This document shows, piece by piece, positions 36,775-48,154 of a DNA stretch of 64,000 nucleotides. Below the pieces are notes generated by a model. That model did not search any database and was not told the origin of the DNA. It saw only the letters and a list, made by a program, of their open reading frames with translations. A program made the translations under genes and the position numbers. The stretch is from the NCBI RefSeq assembly GCF_050947875.1, contig NC_134577.1, positions 71,242,639-71,306,638 of the forward strand, in the 5' to 3' direction. Position 1 is the stretch's first letter. Each line of letters starts with the position of its first letter. The stretch comes from Dermacentor variabilis (Eukaryota > Arthropoda > Arachnida > Ixodida > Ixodidae).

Positions 36775-37425
36775 TCTACGGTAGTGCGTTTAGCATTGAA
36801 TCGATAAGCGACACAGCGTATTGGTACCGTCAAAACGGGTTATGTGTGCCGCGTGTACTGCCGCGGGATTTCTCTTTTTCGCTTGCATAAGAATATTCGA
36901 CGCCATCTAGCGTCGCCACCGCGAATCCACCGCATGGCCTCCGAAATGGATGGCACGCCATCTGGTGGCACTGCTAAGAAATCCGCGCGTTGCCTCCGAG
37001 ACGAGAAGCTTGGCACGCAGGTGCCTACGAATGCTCAGAATCGCTCCCCTGCTTGCCGCACACTCAGCGGTAGTTACTCAGTGACCCAAGCTTGACGAGG
37101 GCTTCATTGAAGAGCGGCACATACCCAATGCATTCATGGGGCAGCTCGCTAAAGCATTGGCGTGCGTGGTGTTCATAGAAAAGTGGAACATAGCCATTAA
37201 ACCTATGTCGCAGCCTCGCAGCCTGCTAAAGTGCCGGTTTCCTGTCCCTGGGGAACGCTTGTGACTTAGGTTCGATTCCTCTCTGCACCAGAGAAATTAT
37301 AGGGATCTTTTTCGTCATCTTAGGGCGGCACATTCGCATTGGAACTTACATACCTATTTACCCAAGTAAGCGTATAACACGTTCATTGAAGAGCGTCATG
37401 CATCTACTGGCACAAACCTTCTCTT
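36775..37425 (+). repeat. dispersed repeat with CTCF-like motifs, copy 1
   Basis: Aligns in order with 61248-62055. Shared blocks are GCGTTTAGCATT, the GCCATCTAG motif, GCCTCCGAAAT, CTCCGAGACGAGAAG, GCTTGCCGCACACTCA, ATTGAAGAGCGGCACATACC, GCTCGCTAAAGC and AGGTTCGATTCC. Two CTCF-like cores sit at 36900-36912 and 36957-36970 (CGCCATCTGGTGGCA). The ATTGAAGAGCG block recurs near 37384, so the right part is built of loose tandem units. The 83-codon frame across the left part has a homologous frame in copy 2 but is short and contains no known domain. Confidence 0.75.
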
Positions 37426-38080
37426 TACCACCTCTCCCCCTAAAACAGGCTGCTTCTTCGCGGCTTGTTAGCCAGACGTTTAGAGAAATTGCATGGGTTG
37501 AACCTATTGTAACAAATGAGGTAGTCTTAGAATGTCTTGTTTCGTAATGGTGCTTCAAGTCTTGCGGACACTCAGATGGATTTGCACGCGAGCTAGTTGG
37601 GGCAGATAATTCATTTTAAACAGCGCCAAGAACACACAGACAATGAAGAGCGGGAGACCAGTGTTGAGTAACACCAACATGTTTATTTGAATGTCGCCGA
37701 TACGGCTTGCCGTGGCAAGAGGATTCAATAATTTAATTATTGGTCTATAATTTAATTTAATCTTGTTTCTACAGCTGTAAAGAATATATACTAAAATCCT
37801 CCTAAATTCGTCTTTCAGTTTGCTTAGAGTTGGCACCATGACCATTGCTAGAAAAGAGAAGTGTGATATTTGGTTACAAATCACCACTCCCCTACTTTAA
37901 CACCTAAAATATCCACAGAAGGACAATTTTTCTATACCAACTTTTATTCGCTTAAGACAATATTTTTGGCGACTACGCAAGTTTGTTTGTTTTTTCGTCT
38001 TGTAGAAATTTTGTGGATGACCGGTCATGCGAAGTAGTTAGTTACCCAAGCGTCATGTGTGGTCATTGGTGTCATTGAGA
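37426..38080. other. unassigned DNA
   Basis: A 110-codon minus-strand frame at 37887-37555 is not recognised. The piece around 37615-37650 (CAGCGCCAAGAACACACAGAC) looks like part of a dispersed repeat whose partner is only faintly visible near 40780. Confidence 0.4.
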
Positions 38081-38085
38081 CTCTT

Positions 38086-38275
38086 GGGTTTTTTATACCA
38101 AAACCACGACTTTATTAGGAGGCACGTAGTAGTGGTGGACTGCGAACTGATTTTGACCACCTCCGGTTCTTTAACGTGCACCCAATGCACGGTACGCAGG
38201 CGTTTTAAATTTCACCCCCATCTAAATGCGGCCGCCGTGGCCGGGCTTTGATAACATGACGCCTTGCTTAGTAGA
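38086..38275 (-). mobile_element. tRNA-derived SINE (Ruka-like), partial
   Basis: Read on the minus strand the order is a CATGTTATCAAAGCCCGGCC segment (degenerate B box and end of the tRNA-like head), GGCGGCCGCATTTAGATGGG, GTGCATTGGGTGCACGTTAAAGAACC, GAGGTGGTCAAAATC and a GTCGTGGTTTTGGTAT tail. I recognise this body as the Ruka-type SINE of ixodid ticks. The A box and the 5' part of the tRNA-like head are lost or too diverged to see, so the copy is probably not transcribed. It is the strongest taxonomic marker in the window. Confidence 0.85.
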
Positions 38276-40710
38276 GAAAGAATGTGAGGCATGTAGGCTT
38301 CGTGTAGTTTCTTGCGGGAAATAATTGCAATATGAAAAAGGCCTTCGCTAATCCTTTACTCAGAGGCGATGTACGCTGCCAAAAGTTATGAAAGTTTCTT
38401 ACGGTGTAGTGGAAAGAGAAAGTGTCGGAATTTTCAACAGGGTATCTTTCGGCAACTCGAGAAAGTGGTGAGGTAAAAAAAAATTAACGTTATGGATGAG
38501 TTTTCAAACTGCAGATGAGTGCTATGTCGGGAGTTTCGGTAAACGCCATTGTAAAACTTTACAGTGCTGCTTCACTCGGGCCAAGAGGAAGACAAAACGA
38601 CATAACGCATCGTGGTGTCAATATATTCACCTTGTTTTTGTATACCAGTGTTGTAACACCTTCCAAGTTTTCAATAACTACAGTTATAGATGTTTACTAA
38701 AACACACATTGTCGTTGCTGTTATGGGGGCATATTTGGCGAGGTTGTGTAGTGCCTGGGTGTTCCATTAACCAAATTAGGCAGCTAAGGCGCTCTCTCCC
38801 GTGTTTGAGCCCGGTACGCTATGAAACCAGACGAACAAATTTTTTCATCAGTTGCGCAAAGCGAAGGATGACGATATTTATCTTTACCTAACACATGCGG
38901 AGACGTGACTAACTGTTCTTAGAAGAGAATGGTTAGCTAATTTGAAGATTAAAAGAAATAGCGATGTTTTAGATTGTTTAATTGAGAACTGAAAGTCTAT
39001 TCAATGAAGACAGTATGACATCAACTAAAACAGTGCTACTCCATTGGTTCATATGCACCTTCAGGTAATGGTAGTGTGATTACTATTATGTGATAAATGC
39101 CTACTTTGTATAATCGAGATCACAACTATAGCGAGGGCATAATAATTATTTTACGCTTGAAAATGCAAACCGTAATAAAGTGCAAGTTTGGCTAGAGTAG
39201 GCTTGAATGCTTACTTTTTGTTGTTCGTGTTGTTGTTGCAGACGTTGACTGCAATATTAGAGAATAACTTGTTTCATTTGCCCTTTAGGTATGAGCCTAT
39301 TTTGCGAAAGTGCGAGCTGGCTGATGGTTTCAGTAAAAAATTATCCCTCATGGTATCAGCATCACTTTCCTACTGTTCTTGCAGTTCTTACGCAGCCTTT
39401 GTTGCTATGTTGGACAACAAAACAAAACCATTGCATGGTGCATTTTGTGGGGATAGGCACGATTTCAGCTGTCGCTTTAACACAATGCGATAAAATAACA
39501 CAGTTGTCGTTCTTGGAAGAATCAGTTGCGCAGGCCGAGACAAAAAGAAATTTTAATGGGGATTTTCAGCACTGTGCCAAATGTTGCCCCTGCTAATGCA
39601 TCGAAGACCAATTTCGTCTGAATGATTATGTTGCCCCTGCTTGCCATCCGTTCCTATGCATCTCTTCTGCTGCAATTTTTGCTGGTTGCGGTTGAGATTT
39701 ATTCAAATTGGCGGAAAAAAAAAGTTTCATGGAGCCTGCATAATTTGCAATGTCCGAAAATGGCACAGCTTCTGTTTTATCAGATGAAAACATCTCTTTG
39801 AAAGAGAAAACGATCAACCGGTAACAGCAGTTGGCGTTATTTTTTGGTCTTATTAATCACTTAAAGTGAGGCTGCTGGAACCACTTGCGCCTACGATGCT
39901 TTGTATTTTAGTAACGACGACAGGTTGCATTATCTCGGGGCCGAAGGCTCTGACGCGCTTTGCGAATATTGCGGGGAGAGAATTTGCTAATGAACTAATC
40001 TCCTGATTTGCTCCGAAAGTTGGATCCCCTCCCGCCCAATGAAAGTCAAGGAAAACAGTGGCGACAACAAACCGTGTCCCCTGATTCGCGTGCGATAGAA
40101 TCGATCCGGGAAGTCCATCAGGGGACGTTACCTTGGAGGCCATTTGCAGGTCCTATAGGCAAACGGTGTTCCACAAACGGGAAAATCGCGTGACATGAAA
40201 GCGCGAGTCGAGGATGCAGAAACATTTGCGGACGCCAGCGCAAACAATGCGGTACGCTTAGGTGCCGCGCGGATTAGACCGCCACCCTAAATTGAATTCA
40301 CGGGAACCATTCAACTTGGCGTTCCTGTCTTGTCACTTTGCATTTTCGTTCCCTCGTTGTTCTCCTATAAAGCGAGAAGTATTCGACAAGGCGGCGTCGT
40401 GCGAACGAAAATTGGTGTTTACGGAATGGCCGCGGTGTGTTGCTGAAAGCCCTTAGTCGTCGGAGCGATGGGCTGATTATGTGAGAATGCGCCGCAAAAC
40501 GGATCAGTTGTGTAAAGAAATAAATTTCCAATTGCCTGAAATGCTAGTTGACGTCTGCAACCTTCAACGACCAATGGTCACAACATATAATTACATTGCA
40601 AAACACGCGCGCATCTTGAATTTTTCCGATGCGGAAATGTCGACACAGGTATTCATCGAACAGACGGCGCGTTGGGCACGTTGGCAATCAATATTGAAAG
40701 GAATTCACAG
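38276..40710. other. unassigned DNA
   Basis: No recognised element. Frames at 38496-38891 (+), 39188-39493 (+) and 40143-39853 (-) have fairly protein-like composition but no known motif and no evident splice context. Confidence 0.4.
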
Positions 40711-40714
40711 TGTG

Positions 40715-40784
40715 AAATGACACAAACGATACAGAAAATGTACCCGTTTGTCCTTACATGTTTTCTGTATCGTTCGTGTCGTTT
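40715..40784. other. 28-bp inverted repeat (hairpin)
   Basis: AAATGACACAAACGATACAG...TGTA (40715-40742) pairs with its near-perfect complement at 40755-40784 across a 12-base loop, with one small bulge and two mismatches. It may be the fused ends of a short repeat. Confidence 0.75.
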
Positions 40785-41138
40785 AGCGCTGTCAGTAGTC
40801 TTCGATAGCTAATTATACTTGAAGTCAGCATATCGTGACCAAACACAGAAATATATCGGTGTTTCAAGCGCAAGAACAGACTGATTTCTTGAGCACCCTG
40901 TTTTATTGGGGTGCAGCGTGTGCAAGAAATGCTCATACTATCTACAAGGAAGGGTTTACCTTTTGCAGTTGGCTGCTGAAGCGACCTAGATTAGTGTAAT
41001 GATCAACATTACCTGCTACAGTCGAAGTTTGCCTGGGGCATGACTTTTTACAGACTAATTTTTTTCGGAACAACTAACACTCAACGAATGCGGACATATA
41101 TGGGGAAAGCAGCATTTACTTGGTAACGAAGCGCGATT

Positions 41139-42025
41139 TCAACAATAATTACGAGAATCTTGAGAAGCATGCAGGAAACGTTTGGATGTCATTGATTGGT
41201 CTTCCTGTGCATTTAGCCATCTTATGGGTTGTATGTTCTTAGCGAAGGTGAGGTCTGGTGTGGAGTCGTCACAGACGCTATTGCCTTGCCGTGTGGGCGT
41301 TGCTGGGTCTGTGACGAGGGTTAGACCTTTCTGTTGGGAGTCGAGCCATAGATTTTTGCCTTTGGTGGGGACGTACTTGCACCCCCACGTGGTGCGAGTG
41401 GCGTCAAAGTCTCCACCTATTATCACCTTCCGGTCACCTGCTATGTTGAGCGTGCATTTGAATCGTGTAAAGAATCTGTGTCTCTTGAACCTTGGACTGC
41501 TGTATACATTTAGAATGAATATACTGTTATTTGTCTTTCTTGATGGTATAATTCAGTTAGTATGTTGTCTGTGTCTGTGACTCGTGTATCATTTTGTACA
41601 ACCGTATGGCCTCTAGTGTGGTAAGGAATTGGTTACTCCTACGGCATTGCCAATGTGTTGTTACTCTGATAGTTTAGCGAGACCATTCGTTTCTTGTAGA
41701 ATTATTACGTCTGGCTTGTTTTTCGTTTTTAGGTATTGATATAGATTCGATTTTTTATTTCGGTAACTTTCGCGATTACATTGCTATTTGGTATACCTAC
41801 GTTTTCTTTGCCTGGCCATGGTTATGCTTTGGTTTTAGAGGCCATCGAGTCTGGTATCGATGGCTTGAGATGTAAGGAAGACTTGGGAGTTGCCTGGACT
41901 GTTTCTAGTTCCTTTGAGGGGCCACAGTGTCCATTCTTTCTTCTAACCTCGTTACTCTTGCGTTTATATTCTCAAATTGTTGCTGTACGAGTTGTAGTTG
42001 TGCGACTATGCTGGCCATGGCCGCC
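41139..42025 (-). pseudogene. non-LTR retrotransposon 5' half: ORF1 end and endonuclease
   Basis: On the minus strand, from 42025 downward, there is a coiled-coil-like ORF1 C-terminus (ASIVAQLQLVQQQFENINAR, VTRLEERMDTV). Next come the ORF2 start (PDVIILQETNG near 41700) and an AP-endonuclease-like domain (FILNVYSSPRF; VIIGGDFDA; TWGCKY; NLWLDSQQKGLTLVTDPATP; TPDLTFAKNI). The catalytic GDFNAxH motif is altered to GDFDATRT. Stops and at least one frameshift (near 41550) interrupt it. The reading degenerates near 41200, before the SDH motif, and RT is absent. Retention of the 5' part with loss of the 3' part is the reverse of the usual truncation, so a later deletion or rearrangement is implied. 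Confidence 0.85.
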
Positions 42026-42029
42026 CTAA

Positions 42030-45000
42030 TTGATTCTACAGGAAAGGGGGTTTACTTACACTACTCACAAAGTGGACAATAATTTGGTCATCAACAACAA
42101 AGATGGCGGATATAGACATCATTCCACGCTTCTTTTGTCGAAGCTACACTTCAGCATATTCTTCTTTATCAGCAGGACGACTAGCTCAGAACAATATTAT
42201 TGGGATGGGCCTTCACACGTTTCATATAACGTTAATTTAAGGTGGCATCATAAAGTTTCGAGACAGGCTATGTTTCGAATAAAGTAAATGAATTATGTGC
42301 ATCCTAACCCCTTTATTCCTAAATGCTTCTTAACCTGAAATACATGGAAGACCTAATCAAAATCCCACCCGCTGTGATCGTGCCCAAGACGCTCCTTGCG
42401 TTTCTCTTGGCGCGTTGATTAGAGGTGACATTTTGATCAAGTCTAGCATCAGCTTAAACTTAAGATGCATTTCTGCGCACCGGAGCAGCGCTACCACTTC
42501 CAAAATTGTTCTTCTTTTCAGGAGTACAACACTTCCCGCGTTACTGTCAATTTGCGAATATGTCCTGGCTGTCCTCTTTGCGGAAGCATGTGGTCGAGTC
42601 ATTAAGTCGAAAATAATTTCATTCAGTCGAAATCATGCTAAACTGGCGACTTTGGAGCTATGAGTTTCATTTTCGCGAAGACTGCTTAATAAGTGGGTAC
42701 CAGGTCTGACAGTAGGGTGGAAACCATGTTGTTTCCGCCGAGACACCCGCCGGTGCAAAGTAATGTGTAACGGGGGGAATTGCCGTCGTGAAGCGTCAGC
42801 TGCTTCAGCGCCCAAGGTGACACAGTTTTCTCCAAACGGCCTCCCTCCCAGATGCCCTTGAACTGGGCAGTAAAACTCGCTGTGTGTTGCCTGACCTGTG
42901 GGGCATATTTCCTGACGCACAAATTCCGTGAATGCCGAAAAACACGATGGGCATGCACTATGGCGAGCTGCAGAGATTTCTTGCGCTTTTTTCGGTGGTA
43001 GAGAGGTTGGCCTTTAACACTGGGGTGAAAATATCGTTGCAACCAAGTTTTGTCACTAGGTGATGATCATCGATGGGAAAACCGGGTCGTACGTGAGATT
43101 TGGCACATTCTGTAATTTTCTCGCAAATTTAAGCTTTCACTTGTAAATGTAGTATACCTCACCATGAAGCAACTAGAAAGATAACTGTTGACGATGCGAC
43201 CAATGAAACAGGAAGTTGCATTGCTTCTTTTGATTTTCAAATATGGAACAAAGACTGCATGAATGCACCTCAGTATTATTTAAGCGACTACAGTATCTTC
43301 CTCTGAATTTAAGAAAATGCTTTCAGCTTGTAGCACGGAGTTCTTGCATATTCTCCTACACTCCAGTTAGTTTATTGCACTCTACGTGTCCTTCTATGAG
43401 TGTTGTAACAGTAACAGTAAACAGTACTGTTAACAGTAACAGTACTGCTTGTAAATGTGAAGCCGTATTGTGCTTGATTTAAATTTTCATATTAAATGTC
43501 AGTAGTCAGCTTGTCATAATATACATCACGAACGCAGAACCGCTTCAAAGTACCAGATTGTACGAATCGTATCAGTGTTCATCAAGTGTTCAACTGTTAT
43601 TCCTGTCGCCTGCTTTTGAATAGTACTTGATTCTTTTCGGATCTCACCAAGAATGCTTCAGCCCTTTAAAGCGCTGTGTACGCAATTGTGTACAGTATAT
43701 ACATTGATCAAAATAATGATGTTTAAAATCTGTCGCATGCATCTTGAAACTTTTCTGAGTGGAATCGTGTTGCAAGTTTGAATAATGGGCTCAAATTGTT
43801 TTAATAAAACGAGTTAAATGGTAGATGGTCGTGTATACTTTCTCGATGCGAGTATGTTGTTGTATGCAGAGGGTTTACTCCTTTCGTTTTTTTCTCGCAG
43901 TTTGTTGCACCAGCCAGAATTTTCAAGTTGCTGGATAGGTGCTTTGTAAGCCTGCTAGGCATGAAATAGTCTGTTTTAATATGTAACTTTCATGTGGTGA
44001 GTTTTCACATGGACCTCATATTCTGTAAACTTGACAAAACTCACTAGACAATTGGAAATTTATATTCTGTAGGAGTACGCTTTTTATGATTCTGGATATG
44101 CAAGAAATGTGAAGGAACTATCTTTTTAAACAAGAGAATTCATTGGCACCTTAGAGGACTAAGAGGAATACACTTAAGCAACACTTTCTATGGACTGATC
44201 TATATGTAGCCCAAGACATCACAAGGTGGTTACAGTAGACAAATAATTATCATCACAGACGCCAGACTACTTACAAAGCTGCATTTCTGAGTGTCCAACT
44301 AAAGAACAGAAGAAACTAGTATGCAGGGCTAACGTAGAATACTTTTCGGCAGTTCCCTAGGAAACTAAACTCTTGGCATTTCACTTGGTGAACTAATTGT
44401 CCAGGTAAGTCCATCAATCAACAGTTAGATGACAGCAGGAAAACTAGAATGATGAAATCAGGGTCCATTATTTCCAAACAGAAGTTGATGTTATATTGGA
44501 CCGAAAGCGAGCTCATTTTGCGGGTTTCATAGCGGACAGGTCGGCCTAATTCAATTGGTACAACGGCGTGCCAAGGATCTGCATATTCACGAGGCAAAGA
44601 AAAATTCAGAACGGCGATTGGCGCCAACATTTTCTTTCCGGCCACCTTAGTATGCAGCGCGAGCGCGCAATCAATGAAAGGGAAGCGAGACTCTCAACCA
44701 GGGGTCCAACTGTGCACATCATTCTAGGCACGATCCATTCTTCTGTCGATAGCGCCGACAAATGCTAAGCGCAGGCGACAGCTGGTACCAAGAGGTAGAG
44801 ACAAGTGGCGGAAATTCCCGCGGTGGTCCTGTCGTAAAGTCGACTTGTTTCTTGAAGACAACCTTTCCTGACGGCGTCCGTTCTCCACTTTTACATACCT
44901 GACGTTGCCAAATCAGGCTTAAAACTCGGCCAGGATGACTCAGTTCCGGAGACTTAGTTTTGTGCCTAATTATATTGGGTCAACATTACATTGCCCTTTT

Positions 45001-45865
45001 TTCACGACCTGCGGCTTGTCTTCTTCAGCAAAGCGAGAAGCTCAGACGTCTTCCTGTTTCTAAAGACTATTCGGCGGTGTTGCTCTAAGCTTTGAAACAT
45101 TTGAATCGGGGAGGTTGCGTAAGCGTCGCTCTTAAGTATACAGAGATAGTGATAAAACAAAGGACAATTTATGTTTTCTATCATTCGAAATAAAAACACG
45201 ACTCAATATACAATGCCGTGCCCTTTTACACCAAAGTGAGAGGAGACAGTTGGATATTCTACGTTTTAAGTCTTTCATTACCACGCCTATTCAAATCGAT
45301 CACCGCTGATTGATGCATTAGATAGCCGATTTATAGATGTTGTAGCCATTTCTTATCCACTTAAGGCCATTCAGTAGTTGGTACAGGCACTCAAATATCA
45401 GAATCAGTTTAAACTTTCGCGCTCCGGCGACGTTATAATTTTTGGCGGACCTTTTTGCTAACTAATGTGCCTATGTTGTCACGAAAAAAGGCTTGGCTGT
45501 CAGCTTCTGCCACGCTCGAAAAAAAAAAAGAAAAACCACGCTGCTGACGATTACGCTGCACTGGCATCAAAATTTTGTAGTCAAATGACCCCCAGCAAGT
45601 CAAGAATTAAATTTTATCCCTGGCTTCGCCGTCCCACCGTGCTGAGCGTTGATAATTAACCGAAAATGACGCCAACTGTTCAATAGTGAGATTTGGTTCG
45701 GAGTCCGAGTGGTATTATTCCGCCACAGGTTATTTGTTGAAAGTCCTCCGCATATCCAACATGTGGACCTGACATTTTCAACCAGCTTCCAAAATTTTAG
45801 GTTTTGCTTCTCTCGTAAAATCCCGGCAAGGGTCACTGCCGTGTCACTGCGCAGTTATCAAAGTA
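42030..45865. other. unassigned AT-rich DNA
   Basis: No recognised element. A short AACAGTAACAGTA-type run lies near 43408-43447. Minus-strand frames at 43042-42633 are not recognised. Confidence 0.45.
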
Positions 45866-45871
45866 GCTCCC

Positions 45872-46617
45872 ATGTCGCCGTCCCGCCTGGATGCGTCGCC
45901 ACAAAAGCGTCGTGCTCCAAATTATGTCGCCCGCACACTTCCATTTAGCGACGAGAACTCGAGTTATGAATCCGAAGATGACAGCAAAACAGATTCAAGC
46001 TCTGACGGCGACGATGTTTTCAGTCAGTATGGGACATCTCCGGCTGTTCACCGGGGAGTTTACGGCCTTGAGCGATCTCCTTCCTTGTGTGCGCTTATCG
46101 GTCGATCTTCTTGCAAGACCCGAGAACTCTTATGTACTGATTATCTTCAGTGTGCATACTTCGCTTGGTTATAATGTGCTGCCGTCGGGCAGTAAAGAAA
46201 TTTCCCTTCACGCCAAGAAGGCCGCCCGTAGCCACATCCCGGTCCAGCCCTACGGACCAGCGCAAGACAATTTACAATGGTGTGGGATTTCTTTCGACTC
46301 TTCTGCACTGCAGAGGTGATAAAGACAACTTGCAAAAATGCAAACAGATATGCTTGGATGCATAATCTTGACCGATCGCCCAGCTACGCTGAGAGGGATC
46401 GATTCTGGAAGACGTGCTCGAGTCTAGACGAACGTTCCTTGGACTTGTCATCCGACCGTCCTCAAAGGATGCCGAAAAGGCGGAACTGCAAAATGTGTTA
46501 CCAAGACCACAACGTTGAACAAAAACCAGGTCCTTTGTGGGAAAAGTGCTAAGTGCACCTATGCTCCACAAAATCCAGAAACTGCTTCACCGCATGGCTT
46601 CAGTGATGAACTGGTCT
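45872..46617 (+). pseudogene. piggyBac-type transposase with deleted core
   Basis: The N-terminal frame from 45872 opens with MSPSRLDASPQKRRAP and a Ser/Asp/Glu-rich stretch, like the acidic N-termini of piggyBac-family transposases. Next, from 46277, comes DFFRLFCTAEVIKTTCKNAN then RYAW, which matches the region just before the catalytic domain. The frame then reads RRNCKMCYQDH, EKC, stop TAA (46550-46552), VHLCSTKSRNCFTAWLQ. That is the Cys-rich C-terminal domain that binds the element ends. The DDD catalytic core is missing completely between these parts. Frames also shift between 46170 and 46277. No TTAA-flanked terminal repeats could be assigned. The copy is non-functional. Confidence 0.75.
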
Positions 46618-46639
46618 TTGTTTCTTTTTTGCATCCAAA

Positions 46640-48087
46640 GAACGGCGGTGTACTGAGCATTTTTTTCAGACAATATTTCTTGGTTACTTATTTTTGAAAT
46701 GTATATTCTGAATTTACTGTGATACTATTGTTCTTGTAGATATGTTCTTTATTGTTTTTATCAACTGGCATCAAAAATGGCGATTTCTAGAAATTTGTTT
46801 TAACTAATAATATTTTCCTTGGAAAGATCATTTTATTATGCACACTATGCTATGCTGCATTACGTGATGAATTATTATTTGTAGTGGTAAATAATTTTTT
46901 TCCCGAGACCTTTAAAAAACGACCGTTTTCTCGCCGTAACGAAAGAGCTACGGAACCAGTGGACACAGCGCTCAAATTTCGCTATTAGGGCACGACGTGA
47001 ATATTTTGCAATCTCCTCCAGCGAATACGTTCCAAGCTCCGTTGGAATACTGCTCGAAATACCACTGCCATCTGGCGTCGTCCTGCAGAGATCCCATCAC
47101 TCAGGCCAGACAGGAATTTCGTAATTTCCACTTCTGGCCCACGTCGCGTTTACTCAGTGTAGAATCAGTTTCGCGCATGCGTTTGCGCCGTACAGATACA
47201 CGGAACGACGATCTCTGCTGTTCGACGGCTGTGGCTTGAAGAATCCCAGCTCCTGTTTCCCATAAAGCCGAGGGTGGTTGTAATTAAATGGGGGCCAATT
47301 TTGGCGGCCAATATGGATCCGCGTGCTGCTGGTAGGCCGATACAAGCCGCCGCAGAAAGAGGGGGGTGGCTTGCGGAATTTCAGCCCCGTGCGCTCCCTG
47401 CTACGGCACAAGAATATCTCGCGCTGCGCGGAAGCGGTCAACTGTGCGTGAAATGCAAATATGCGTGCTGCGATGAACGAGTGGAAATTCCATTAGCTAG
47501 TGGGCGTTCCCCGATATGCCCCCTTCACTGCTGGAAGAAGTTCCAATATGCGTTCCCGCTCAAAAGCGATACAAAGAGGAACAATAATATGTTTGAACTG
47601 TATTAGAAAATTGTACATTTGAAAACATAGAAGTCAATCTCACTCTGGTAAAAGTAAACGACTCGGTAAGCCAGTAACGAAACAATAACGAAAGCCGGAT
47701 GACGAAGCCATCTTGAATTTTCGGCTCTAGCTCACCGCCACGTGACCAGTTTTTGGTCGCGTCAGCTCGGACATAGGTAATGTTTTTCGCGTAAAGATGG
47801 ACTGCGCGTATCAAATGGCATTCTCGACCAATTGTACGGGTGTGGACCGCAGTGCTCTGTAGCAAGGATGATTGAATGAAACAGCACACCAGTGCTATTT
47901 CTCCGGGTCTCCATTAAAGAAAAAGCAAAAAAAAAAAGAATATCGGCTTGCTAAATTTCAGGATCTTTGATTTATCCATGACTACCTATGTCCAAATCTT
48001 ACTTCGAAATTCATGACGTCACACTAACGTGCCTGCGCTGAGGTTGGGACACTAAATTAAAAAAGGAAAGTTTCAACATGTGTAATA
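46640..48087. other. unassigned DNA
   Basis: No element recognised. A 110-codon frame at 47274-47606 contains a Cys-rich stretch (CVKCKYACCDE...CPLHC) that does not match a zinc finger family I know; low confidence that it is coding. Confidence 0.4.
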
Positions 48088-48154
48088 ATGTCAATATATT
48101 TTGCATTAACAAGGAACACGTTTTTTTTTCCTGGGTTAGTTTCTCAGAGTGCGT

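Noticed and set aside
37265..37290. AGGTTCGATTCC as a tRNA gene B box
   Set aside because: No cloverleaf could be drawn around it, and the same region aligns with the dispersed repeat at 61860 where the motif is degenerate.
39853..40143. 96-codon minus-strand ORF with protein-like composition, as a host exon
   Set aside because: No known motif, and no splice signals or reading-frame continuity that would decide it.
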